A model generated the notes under the pieces. The model made no database searches. It was given only the letters and a program-made list of their open reading frames with translations, and was not told where the DNA came from. A program made the translations under genes and the position numbers. Below are positions 6,919 through 15,212 of a stretch of DNA of 17,533 bases, in pieces (the first letter of the stretch is position 1; each line of letters begins with the position of its first letter). The stretch is from NCBI GenBank assembly GCA_030741455.1, contig JASLVI010000009.1, positions 5,094 through 22,626 of the forward strand, in the 5' to 3' direction. The stretch comes from Candidatus Poseidoniaceae archaeon. GTDB lineage: Archaea; Thermoplasmatota; Poseidoniia; Poseidoniales; Poseidoniaceae.

Positions 6919-9432
6919 TCACTCTTCTTCACTCGAAGGCGGAGGTGCGAGTGGTGGTAATTCAGGAACAAACGTCTTCTGGTTTTCTTGCCATTCCTTT
7001 TCGATGACAACAGTTTGGTCAGCATCCATGATGTCATCTTCATCGGTTGAACGCGTAATTAGCCCAATTGCAACAAGAAGTACAATGACGAGCACAAGTA
7101 AGAGCGATTTCGCTCCAAACAACGATGATTCATCGGTTGATGCGTCTTCAACATCTTCTCCGAGGATGCAATTCGGAGGACATTCAGCATCTCGTCCTTC
7201 TTCTCCACCAGTTTCATTGGTTGTATTGGTGGGCGTTTCATCGATAGGATCGATTGGATCGATGGTTGAGCCACCCGAGTGATTTTGAGGTTCAAGAACA
7301 ACGTTCACGCCAATCCGATCACCGTTCTCCATTGGAATGTTGTAATAATTTTCCAATTGTTCGAGGTTGATGTGCGTGTTTGCATGCTCAGATTGGGTAA
7401 TGATGTCGAAATGGCGTGTATCATTGGTCGTGAAAATGTTGTTGAGCACATTGCCTTGCATGGTTGAATAACTACTCGTACTCGATGACCAAGTAGCAGC
7501 GATATCATCTGGATTGAGCTCCATCGCCATTTCCATATCCGCAAGAATTCGTGCCCATGATTGTGTTCCCTCGGGTTCTGAACGGTCTGTTACATCGACA
7601 GCCTTGTCAAATCCTGGGCCCTCGATGATTTCCCAGTCATCTCCCTTCAGGGTCGACATCAGATCAATATCGCCGAACACAGGCTGACCGTTGACAACGG
7701 TCAAACGAACATCAGCATCGATGGCTTCAATCAGGTTCCGATATGGGTCTTCATGGAAGGTATCCATCACAACCAGATCAGCATAGAGTCCAGCATTGAT
7801 GGTTCCAACAGAGTCGTCCCAGTTGTTTCCAAGTGCAGGATTCTTCGTGACCATTGTCGCTAGATCATAGTCTGAGAAATACGAATTGAGATTGTTCGTG
7901 TTCCACAAATCAGCCACTTTCAATTCATGAAGGACGTTCTTTGAACCGCTTGGCCCCCAGTCGGGTGCAAGTGAGATTCGAACACCTGCTTGATCTGCAG
8001 CAACGACATCCGTCGTGTCTCCATACAAGAGAAGGTTGGAGAGAGGCGACCATGCAAGGTCTGTGCCGGCTTGCCCCATTTGTTGGAACTCAGCAGGACC
8101 TAGTGCCGTGCCATGAATAACAACCAGTTCGCCAACGAGAAGATTGTTCGCAACCAATACATCAAACTCAGCCCGACTTTCTTCATCAACACCTTCTGCA
8201 AGGTGGAGATACCAAGCGTTCAAACTTCCACTTGAATTTCCAGATTTGATGTGATTGCCCTCATAATCAGACTCAAGTGTCGTCACTTTCGTGTGGATGC
8301 CATCCCTACCAAAGTTCCACAATTCCACGTTTCTTGAGAGCATACTATCCCAAGCATCAAAATTGCTTGTGGGTGATCCTTGTACAGCAGTAACACCACC
8401 AGCAACTGCCATCACTTCTGCGTACTTCATCTGCTGGTTTGACATATCCCACATCGAGGATGTGTGAACGAATGTCTTCATCCAAGATATATCCCGCTTG
8501 TAATTTGGATTGTTCTTCCATTGATTTCGATTGGAATAGCCACCTTCCTCTGATTTCTGTGAAGTATGAACTTCAAAATCCCACAATGGAATATGGTTGT
8601 AATGCATATGATTGTGTGTGTCGATCAAACCAGGGTAGATTGTTCCGTTCGTCTCAATCACTGGCACGTCTGTAAGGTCGACATTTTGTGGGATGTTTTG
8701 ACCAGACCAAACTGCCGTAATCTTTCCATCTTGTACGAGGACACTTCCATCATTGATGACATCTGACTCGCTGTTCATTGTAACCACTCGCCCCTTGAGG
8801 AGCATGGATTCTACGTAACCTCCATCACTCATGCCAAAGCATCCGATCATGTTTTGCGCCGCACCAAATGCTTCGTTTTCTGAATAACCAGGAGTGGGCG
8901 GCTGCACTTTCCAGACAGATCCATTTTCGAGTGGAATGTAGGAATTTCCGTACCAAGAGTCCCTGTCAGGATACGTTAAGGAATCAACGAGTGTTCCTCC
9001 CTCATCGTAGAGGTTCACAGTATCGCCTCCGTAATAATCGAGTTCAATCCGAGATGCATTGATGAAAATTGAAACATAATCACCAGGTTGAACGACGGTG
9101 TTTCGAGCGAGTTGACACGGAGCACTTCCTCCATCAGCAATATCATCCAGTACCCAATTTGAGATGTTGATGGGTTGAGCGGTTGGATTGTACAATTCAA
9201 TGAATTGGTCTGAGAATTTCCCATATTCACCGTCACCGTTCCAGTCGGTGGCATTGTAGCAATTCGAACAGGTTTCATTACTCCACATGCCATTTGGGGA
9301 TGCCAATACTTCGGAAATGACCATGTTTGAATCGGATGATTCAGAACCAGCTGAATCCTCAGATAGCCCTTGAGGCGCTAAAAGAACACTGAGAAGAAGG
9401 AAAACGGTGATGAATGTTGCCAGTCTGCTCAT
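6919..9432 (-). CDS. Membrane-anchored exoprotein: lamin-tail domain + amidohydrolase
   Basis: Predicted extracytoplasmic metal-dependent hydrolase of 837 aa, numbered from the ATG at 9432. It has a signal peptide (about 1-24) and a lamin-tail (LTD) domain (about 37-157) with VISEVLASPNG, FIELYNPTAQPINISNW and the end strand VDSLTYPD. The amidohydrolase domain (about 210-590) is of the ATZ/TRZ type. Metal ligands are in place: GLIDTHNH (H273, H275), HLAEG (H410), VIHGTALG (H440) and LAPDWGPSG (D491), with the closing barrel strand LYADLVVMD. An acidic Thr/Asn-rich linker with CPPNC precedes a single membrane helix (776-793) and a charged, proline-rich tail of about 42 residues. The substrate cannot be told; relatives act on cyclic or linear C-N bonds such as deaminated rings or dipeptides. 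The frame continues to a GTG at 9456, but the ATG gives the better signal peptide. Several N-x-S/T sites are present. Confidence 0.85.
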   Translation of the reverse strand: MSRLATFITVFLLLSVLLAPQGLSEDSAGSESSDSNMVISEVLASPNGMWSNETCSNCYNATDWNGDGEYGKFSDQFIELYNPTAQPINISNWVLDDIADGGSAPCQLARNTVVQPGDYVSIFINASRIELDYYGGDTVNLYDEGGTLVDSLTYPDRDSWYGNSYIPLENGSVWKVQPPTPGYSENEAFGAAQNMIGCFGMSDGGYVESMLLKGRVVTMNSESDVINDGSVLVQDGKITAVWSGQNIPQNVDLTDVPVIETNGTIYPGLIDTHNHMHYNHIPLWDFEVHTSQKSEEGGYSNRNQWKNNPNYKRDISWMKTFVHTSSMWDMSNQQMKYAEVMAVAGGVTAVQGSPTSNFDAWDSMLSRNVELWNFGRDGIHTKVTTLESDYEGNHIKSGNSSGSLNAWYLHLAEGVDEESRAEFDVLVANNLLVGELVVIHGTALGPAEFQQMGQAGTDLAWSPLSNLLLYGDTTDVVAADQAGVRISLAPDWGPSGSKNVLHELKVADLWNTNNLNSYFSDYDLATMVTKNPALGNNWDDSVGTINAGLYADLVVMDTFHEDPYRNLIEAIDADVRLTVVNGQPVFGDIDLMSTLKGDDWEIIEGPGFDKAVDVTDRSEPEGTQSWARILADMEMAMELNPDDIAATWSSSTSSYSTMQGNVLNNIFTTNDTRHFDIITQSEHANTHINLEQLENYYNIPMENGDRIGVNVVLEPQNHSGGSTIDPIDPIDETPTNTTNETGGEEGRDAECPPNCILGEDVEDASTDESSLFGAKSLLLVLVIVLLVAIGLITRSTDEDDIMDADQTVVIEKEWQENQKTFVPELPPLAPPPSSEEE

Positions 9433-9497
9433 GTTGCTCCCTCGCTCATACAGCACATCAACCCGTCGACGCGATGGTTAGGTTGAATGCATGAGCA

Positions 9498-9504
9498 CAT
9501 ATAC
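9498..9504 (+). promoter_or_regulatory. TATA-like box upstream of thioredoxin gene
   Basis: CATATAC centred 24 nt before the ATG at 9525, consistent with a leaderless transcript. The motif lies in the 92-bp divergent gap. Its TATA core is nearly symmetric, so it might also serve the amidohydrolase gene with a leader of about 45 nt; that part is speculative. Confidence 0.55.
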
Positions 9505-9524
9505 TGTGACCGGTAGGGTGAGAC

Positions 9525-9899
9525 ATGGCAACTGTAGAGATGCAAGAATCCTCATTCAACGACATCATCGAGGGAAACAACCTCGTTATCATCGATTTTT
9601 GGGCGGAATGGTGTGGTCCATGTCGCGCTTATGCCCCTGTATTCGAACGTGTTTCGGAAGAGTTTCCCGATGTGGTCTTTGCGAAAGTGGATACTGAAGT
9701 AGAACAAGCATTGGCCGGATCGTTTGGAATTCGCTCCATCCCAACAACGATCGCTTTCAAAGAAGGCATTGGCGTCTTTATGCAACCCGGTGCACTTCCC
9801 GAGGAAGCGTTGAAGGATTTGATTACAAAACTCCAAGATTTGGACATGGACGAGGTTCGCGCCGAACTGGAAAGTCGTACTGATGAAGATTCAGCATAA
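9525..9899 (+). CDS. trxA: Thioredoxin
   Basis: Small cytoplasmic dithiol-disulfide oxidoreductase of 124 aa. It has the classical active site WCGPC (C30, C33), the buried Asp (D24, in IIDFWAEWCGPC) and the cis-proline (P73 in IRSIPTTI). No signal peptide is present. The C-terminus is about 15 residues longer than a minimal thioredoxin and strongly acidic. The start is supported by the TATA-like box 24 nt upstream. The peptidase lipoprotein gene starts 41 nt downstream but has its own TATA-like box, so the pair need not be one operon. The reductase partner is not in the window. Confidence 0.95.
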   Translation: MATVEMQESSFNDIIEGNNLVIIDFWAEWCGPCRAYAPVFERVSEEFPDVVFAKVDTEVEQALAGSFGIRSIPTTIAFKEGIGVFMQPGALPEEALKDLITKLQDLDMDEVRAELESRTDEDSA

Positions 9900-9910
9900 G
9901 GCGAAAAGCG

Positions 9911-9917
9911 TCATATG
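9911..9917 (+). promoter_or_regulatory. TATA-like box upstream of S15 peptidase gene
   Basis: TCATATG centred 27 nt before the ATG at 9941, again at the leaderless spacing, within the 41-nt gap after the thioredoxin stop. It is a weak core match, supported mainly by its position. Confidence 0.45.
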
Positions 9918-9940
9918 TCGGTTTTGAGACGGGTGTTTCA

Positions 9941-11749
9941 ATGCGAAGCGTATTGTTGATGGCGATTTTCATTCTTCCATCCATTCTCTCGGGGTGTTTT
10001 GGAGAAGATCTTCAAGACTTGACCTTCGAAATCGACGATGATCATTATCTCGAACCGTGGGAACGATATGGCTCTGACACTGTTTACGATGATACCGATA
10101 TTTATTCCAGAGTGACCGAAAAAGGAACTTATGGGTATTCAGAGACGGGACAGTCTGTTTTTATTCCAGTACCTAGCATTACCGTTGCAGATGGTGGGGC
10201 AGGTGCAGCAGGCGGTGCAGTTGTCCATCTCGGTCTTTGGCTTCCCATCATCGAAGGATGTGATTATTCCTCGAGTGACAATTTGAGTGAGGCGTGTAAA
10301 GTCCCCGTCATCGCCGAAATCGGACCATATTACGATGATGGCGATGTTGATGCTCTCACGCCAGCAGATCGCTTGGGTCGTATGTTGATTGAGAATTATG
10401 TTCCTCACGGGTATGGTGTAGCCCAAGTTTCTGTTTTTGGAACGGGTGAATCAAACCATTGCATGGATTTGATGGGAACCGATGAACAACGAGGTATTGA
10501 TGCTGCAGTTACTTGGCTAGGGACCCAATTATGGTCGAATGGTAACGTTGGAATTATCGGTAAATCCTACGATGGATCTACGCCGTGGCAAGCCGCCACA
10601 TTTGGAAACCCACATCTGGCAACAATCGTTCCAATGTCCGGTTTGATCGGCGTCCATGAGTTGATGTGGCGAAATGGAAGCATGGAAGCTCGTGGAATGA
10701 TTATGCACAATGGCGTCTATGGTTCGTTCGGAATCGATGGCGACACGGAGGACAGTCACACGCTCTGTGAAGGCTATCTCGAAGGCTATGTGAACGGCCC
10801 AGCAGCCTATCTTAGCGGTGGAATGGTCGACTATGCTGGCAACACATATTGGACGGAACGCTCCTTCCTCGATCGTGTTCTCCAGAATTACAACGGTTCG
10901 GTCTATTTGATTCAAGGCATGCAAGATTGGAACGTCGATCCGCACATGTCTTTCCCAGTTCATCAACAAGTAGCTGATGCAGGAATCGAAATCAAAACAC
11001 TAGCAGGCCAATGGGCGCATGATTATCCTGATCGTGTCGCGGGTCATTCCTCACAAAGCACCGGCCGAGGTGCAGAAGCTTACCCTTACACACTACGTTG
11101 GGATTGGGCTGACGAAATGTTGTATTGGTTCGATTGGTATCTGAAGGGCGAAGGTCGTGCGCCAACACTTGGTGTTGAAATGCAAGACAATCGAGGCGGA
11201 TGGCGATTTGAAGAGACTTACCCTCCAATGGATGTCGAGAATCTTGTCCTCACTGGCAGTGATCTCGCACCAACAGGTTCGACCGTCTCATCGACAAGTA
11301 CGGTAACACTCAGTTACGGACCATTCGAAGAAGAGACTCGAATCATCGGAATGCCTACTTTCCACATCGCAGCAACACCTGGGCTAAATGGTGGACATTT
11401 GTTCATCGAAATGACCGATGAAACAGGAATGCATCTTGGTCATGCAGTGATGGATTTACGCTATCATGCAGGTGGTCGAGATGGTCAAGAAGTACTTCCT
11501 CCATTCGTTACAGTTAACGCATTAATGGAATTCATGCCGATGGATGTTGTTCTCCAAGAAGGGGAAGGAATCATCCTCTCAATTTCACAAACAGGAGAAG
11601 ACTATGTTCCATCACCAGCAGCATCAGGTTCAGTCTCCATCGATTGGTCACAAAGCACGCTCACCTTACCACTGATCGAACGTAGTTGTGGCGATTTATT
11701 CCAAGCACCAATGCTCGATTATTCAACCAATAGTAGCCGTCAATGCTGA
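9941..11749 (+). CDS. Secreted lipoprotein hydrolase, S15 X-Pro dipeptidyl-peptidase/CocE family
   Basis: Serine hydrolase of 602 aa, predicted to be anchored outside the membrane. The N-terminal signal ends in a lipobox, SILSGC with the lipidated Cys at 19, followed by FGED. The alpha/beta-hydrolase core has the nucleophile motif GKSYDG (S209), acid QDWNVDP (D329) and GQWAHD (H360), the usual order for the S15/CocE family. The region from about 385 onward (VENLVLTGSDLAP... to the end) fits the PepX C-terminal jelly-roll domain, with the usual phrase LRYHAGGRDGQ. Relatives remove X-Pro dipeptides from peptides or hydrolyse esters and acylamides; a peptidase role fits a protein-degrading lifestyle, but the exact substrate is inferred. 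Four or more extra cysteines in the mature part might form disulfides. Its stop lies 2 nt from the convergent stop of the MutS-like gene. Confidence 0.88.
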   Translation: MRSVLLMAIFILPSILSGCFGEDLQDLTFEIDDDHYLEPWERYGSDTVYDDTDIYSRVTEKGTYGYSETGQSVFIPVPSITVADGGAGAAGGAVVHLGLWLPIIEGCDYSSSDNLSEACKVPVIAEIGPYYDDGDVDALTPADRLGRMLIENYVPHGYGVAQVSVFGTGESNHCMDLMGTDEQRGIDAAVTWLGTQLWSNGNVGIIGKSYDGSTPWQAATFGNPHLATIVPMSGLIGVHELMWRNGSMEARGMIMHNGVYGSFGIDGDTEDSHTLCEGYLEGYVNGPAAYLSGGMVDYAGNTYWTERSFLDRVLQNYNGSVYLIQGMQDWNVDPHMSFPVHQQVADAGIEIKTLAGQWAHDYPDRVAGHSSQSTGRGAEAYPYTLRWDWADEMLYWFDWYLKGEGRAPTLGVEMQDNRGGWRFEETYPPMDVENLVLTGSDLAPTGSTVSSTSTVTLSYGPFEEETRIIGMPTFHIAATPGLNGGHLFIEMTDETGMHLGHAVMDLRYHAGGRDGQEVLPPFVTVNALMEFMPMDVVLQEGEGIILSISQTGEDYVPSPAASGSVSIDWSQSTLTLPLIERSCGDLFQAPMLDYSTNSSRQC

Positions 11750-11751
11750 GG

Positions 11752-13743
11752 CTAGAACAACGACAAGATGTCGCTAAAGACATCTTTAGCATCACCTGAT
11801 GAACGTTCAACCAATCGTCGAACAATCAGTTCGGGTGTTGAACGTGCGAGACAGTTGCGCTTCGGTGTTCGGTCAACAATCAATTCAAGATGTTCATCAA
11901 GCCCCTTTGCTTCAATACCATCAATTCTCAAATCATCCTCACCGTATGCATCGAGAATTGCAGGGGCAAGGTGCGTGACTAGAACCATGCTTGAATTCGC
12001 TTGTTGTTGGGCAGCTCGTAGCATTCCTGCAATAATTCTCGCTCCGGCCCCGGGTTCGGTAATGGCTTCAAGTTCATCAGCAAGAATGAGTTTCGGTTGA
12101 GCATTGCTCACCACATTGGCAAGGTCAACCAACGTTGTTTCAAGTGCACCAGCACTTTGCGTTCCACCGGATTTCGCAAGGACGTGCAATGCTTCAACAC
12201 AACCAACCTCGGCATGTTGAGCAGGAACGGGTAGGCCCATGTGCGCCAATATCGCAATGTGAGCGACCAATTCCAGAAGCGTTGTCTTACCACCACTGTT
12301 AGCACCTGTCAACAGAGCAATGGATTGACGATCGCCCTTTGGTGCTGCAAGTCCAAGTCCGTAATTGACAGGTTGGACATCGCCTTCGATGAAGAGATGA
12401 GACCCTTGTTCGAACCAGATGCCGTGTTGTACAAGTTCGGGGAGCGTTGCATTGTAATGCATAGCCCATGAGGCAATGCTGTACCACATGTCATGTTCGA
12501 TGAGGCGTTGAATCGCAGTTTCGCATAATGGCTTAAGATCAGCAAGTTTCGTAGCTAAGCGAAGCAGGTGGTCGTTCTTTCCATCGTTGATTCGACGTTC
12601 AAGTTCATCGTTGATTTTGTCAAGCGCACCCCGATTGAGTTTTACAGGCCAGTTGGATGAGTAAAGATCGAATGGTGCTTTCAATCCACCTGCCTCAAGA
12701 TACAAAGAAAACTCAGTTCTGCCTTTTTCGAGAATTTCGTTCATCACATCCTCGGTTGCAGATGCCAGTTTTCGTTGAAAGGTAGCCGCATCTGCTAATG
12801 CTTCGAGCATATCAGAACCACTCAAATCGAGCGTGACGGATTCCATTTCCGCAGCAATTCGTTGGTTGAGTTGCTCTTCCAATTTCTTCGCTGTACTCCA
12901 CAGTCCGTCTCGGACCTCCTCCATTGTTTCAACATCGCCAGAATCTTCAATCATTGAAAATATGCGGGCAAGTTGCTCCAATCCATTCGTCTCTTGGAAG
13001 ATGGCATCAAGAGCAGGGTGAAGCACCTCTTTCTCTTCACTTCTCCATTGAATGAGGTCGAGAAGAACCTTCAATGTCTTACGATTGTTCGTAAACCAAT
13101 CAAGCGTATATTCTGGAATCATGACATCTGAGCGGCCGGATTCTGGAAGGACCAGCCATCCAGGCGGTAATTCATCAGGTCCGTTTTTTCCAATCCATGT
13201 GACGGTTTTGAACACCGTGTAATCCTTCCATGATTCTTGAGCGCTTGGTGTCAAGATTCGGACATAGGACTCCCATTCCGGATGCTCGTGTTGACTGACG
13301 ATGACACGTTCGTAGCGCTGCGTAGGTCTTCGAGTGTAACTCAAATTCTTGAACAGTGTTCGAAGGTGGGCAAACGCATCGTTTGCTTCTTGTGCAAACG
13401 ACAACATTTGGCGGCAACGTTCCCGTCGTTCATCGATTTGATGAAGCGGCATAAGCATCTGCATCCGCGATGAACTCGCAGAGTTTGATGCAAAACGTTG
13501 CATTGAAGCGATTAACTGACCATGTAACTTTTCTGCTTCTGACGTAGCAAGGAAGGTTGCTTCAGCTCCATTGTACTCTCGAGCAAGTGCCAATGCTCGC
13601 TTCACGGAGATGCCTTCAACTTCAGCAATTCGTGAAACATCGCCGGATTCCAAGGTTCGAATTAATTCGTGGCGTCCGCCGAAATGATCGTCCAAGCGTT
13701 TCATCAATCGCTCGCCAATACCTGGTAAATTCATCAGCACCAT
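11752..13743 (-). CDS. MutS5-like ATPase with N-terminal helix-hairpin-helix
   Basis: DNA-binding ATPase of 663 aa in the MutS superfamily. The N-terminus (about 1-60) carries two helix-hairpin-helix-like motifs, LPGIGERLMKRL and EVEGISVKRALALA. A long alpha-helical, coiled-coil-rich middle (about 85-430) corresponds to the MutS lever/clamp. The C-terminal ATPase has Walker A GANSGGKTT (480-488, K486) and a Walker B strand LILADELEAIT (D556, E557). The mismatch-recognition domain I (with its Phe-x-Glu wedge) and a C-terminal Smr nuclease domain are both missing, so this is not a classical MutS1 or complete MutS2. It fits the archaeal MutS5-type group, reported to bind branched DNA rather than mismatches. 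The start could also be the ATG at 13734. It lies 50 nt downstream of the lipoprotein gene on the same strand and is probably co-transcribed with it. Confidence 0.87.
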   Translation of the reverse strand: MVLMNLPGIGERLMKRLDDHFGGRHELIRTLESGDVSRIAEVEGISVKRALALAREYNGAEATFLATSEAEKLHGQLIASMQRFASNSASSSRMQMLMPLHQIDERRERCRQMLSFAQEANDAFAHLRTLFKNLSYTRRPTQRYERVIVSQHEHPEWESYVRILTPSAQESWKDYTVFKTVTWIGKNGPDELPPGWLVLPESGRSDVMIPEYTLDWFTNNRKTLKVLLDLIQWRSEEKEVLHPALDAIFQETNGLEQLARIFSMIEDSGDVETMEEVRDGLWSTAKKLEEQLNQRIAAEMESVTLDLSGSDMLEALADAATFQRKLASATEDVMNEILEKGRTEFSLYLEAGGLKAPFDLYSSNWPVKLNRGALDKINDELERRINDGKNDHLLRLATKLADLKPLCETAIQRLIEHDMWYSIASWAMHYNATLPELVQHGIWFEQGSHLFIEGDVQPVNYGLGLAAPKGDRQSIALLTGANSGGKTTLLELVAHIAILAHMGLPVPAQHAEVGCVEALHVLAKSGGTQSAGALETTLVDLANVVSNAQPKLILADELEAITEPGAGARIIAGMLRAAQQQANSSMVLVTHLAPAILDAYGEDDLRIDGIEAKGLDEHLELIVDRTPKRNCLARSTPELIVRRLVERSSGDAKDVFSDILSLF

Positions 13744-13793
13744 GCGATGTCATCGATTGTCAAGGGCTTTTGAGGATAACCCTTCTCAAACGC

Positions 13794-15212
13794 TTACTGC
13801 TGATAATCTGGAAGGTTCAATTCAACAGCAAACAAAGGATCTACGTGCGTTGAATCATGATAAGCTACAACAACACCCCCATCACGAAGGATTGCTAGGC
13901 TTGCAAAATCAAATCGGATATCGTTCCCAGCTCCTGAAGTTGAATCGAGGTCGCCTTGACCGATGTAGGTCAACGTATCTGGACTGAGGTCTTCGCTGTA
14001 TTCTCGCGTATGGAAGACCACATCAACGTCTGGACCCTCGCTCGATTGATAGCGAACATTGAGCACGAAGAGGTCATGCTCACCATTGGCTTGGAATTCC
14101 CATTCCTCAATGCTGGATGCAGCATCGCCGAGTTCGTAGGTGTAATTGTTCCAAGTCATCGCACCATCAAGGGAGGTGTAATGGGTAAACGATGTTCCTG
14201 AATTCGCAACACAGTGAATGGTTCCTGTCATGTCAATTTGACAATATTCGCTTGGGAACTGGACGGCGAGTTCGTTCCATGAAAGGGTTGTATCAAGAAA
14301 TGCTGCATTTCCATTGTCAAAGTACTGGGGGAAGAGGAGTCCTCCACTTGGAACAGCGAAGGCCCGCATTTCCTTGTGAGGCTTGTTGACATCCCAATAG
14401 AAATCCAATGATGCGTTGGTGAAGTCTAAGTCAACTTCAATATCCGGTTGTGATGAAGAACGACCAGGGAATTGGATTGGATAATAGTTCAAGCCATCGA
14501 CAGAGATTTGGCCACCTGCATTCTGACTTTGGTGCCAGAAATTCGAAATCACAAGCGATGCCCATTCACCGTTTCCGATGCTCGATGAAATGGGTCCAAC
14601 AACCTCGACTTGCCAACTACGATCGTAGAACGGCTCAGTTATTCGATTGTAGCACCATTTCCACTCCATTTCGGAGTCATCGTAGAGAATGGCGTAGAAT
14701 TTGTCCAACTTGAGATCTCCACCCGGATAAGGGAACCATGACATCGAGATGATATCGCCGTTGGTTGCTTGGACTATGCTACCCTCGCCGAGGCCCTCTG
14801 TCCCTGGATTTGTTGGAACGAATGTTCTGCATTGCAAATCAGGGGTTAAGCCAGGAATCCATGTGTCCCAGTCATGCCCTCGATCGACGGACCAAACAGG
14901 ATATTCTCCACCGATATTGAGAATTGAACCTTGAATAGTGGTGGCGATGTAATGTTCACAACAATTACCCCCTTTCGATTCATCAAACACTGCCCAAGTC
15001 ATGTTGGTGGTCTCGTTGGTTCTCAAATCGACGGTAATGAATTCCTTTGGTGTTTCATGCGTTTGTTCGTCGATGAGAATGTAATCCTCCCATGCAGACG
15101 TTGTAACCTCTGGTTCCACGATGGTTTCTCCATCACCAAAACATCCCGCAAGAACCATGCTGCTGACTAGCAACATTGCGAGAAAGCCTCTGCGCATGGT
15201 TTGGCTAAACAT
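13794..15212 (-). CDS. Asp-box (BNR-type) lipoprotein of unknown function
   Basis: Extracytoplasmic lipoprotein of 472 aa. It has a basic start (MRR), a hydrophobic stretch and a lipobox VLAGC with the lipidated Cys at 24, followed by FGDGE. The mature part is beta-rich and contains Asp-box signatures S-x-D-x-G-x-x-W, as in sialidase-type and related beta-propellers: SVDRGHDW (108-115), SLDGAMTW (347-354) and a degenerate SVDGLNYY (237-244). The usual sialidase FRIP motif and catalytic arginines are not recognisable, so enzymatic activity should not be assumed. A binding or structural propeller is more likely. The ATG at 15212 overlaps the stop of the preceding gene by 8 nt, suggesting translational coupling; an alternative ATG at 15197 (MRRGFLAML) also gives a good signal peptide. 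It sits between the binding-protein gene and the MutS-like gene. Confidence 0.75.
   Translation of the reverse strand: MFSQTMRRGFLAMLLVSSMVLAGCFGDGETIVEPEVTTSAWEDYILIDEQTHETPKEFITVDLRTNETTNMTWAVFDESKGGNCCEHYIATTIQGSILNIGGEYPVWSVDRGHDWDTWIPGLTPDLQCRTFVPTNPGTEGLGEGSIVQATNGDIISMSWFPYPGGDLKLDKFYAILYDDSEMEWKWCYNRITEPFYDRSWQVEVVGPISSSIGNGEWASLVISNFWHQSQNAGGQISVDGLNYYPIQFPGRSSSQPDIEVDLDFTNASLDFYWDVNKPHKEMRAFAVPSGGLLFPQYFDNGNAAFLDTTLSWNELAVQFPSEYCQIDMTGTIHCVANSGTSFTHYTSLDGAMTWNNYTYELGDAASSIEEWEFQANGEHDLFVLNVRYQSSEGPDVDVVFHTREYSEDLSPDTLTYIGQGDLDSTSGAGNDIRFDFASLAILRDGGVVVAYHDSTHVDPLFAVELNLPDYQQ

Noticed and set aside
7244..7264. Repeated gatcgat units
   Set aside because: They encode a short IDPIDPID linker in the amidohydrolase; three units only, with no array or binding-site layout elsewhere.
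8830..8850. Second GCFG motif inside the amidohydrolase, similar to the lipoprotein start
   Set aside because: It lies about 200 residues into the protein with no preceding hydrophobic signal, so it cannot be a lipobox.
13762..13784. Weak inverted repeat AAGGG...CCCTT between lipoprotein and MutS-like genes
   Set aside because: Five-bp stem with a 13-nt loop and no T-tract; not convincing as a terminator or regulatory hairpin.
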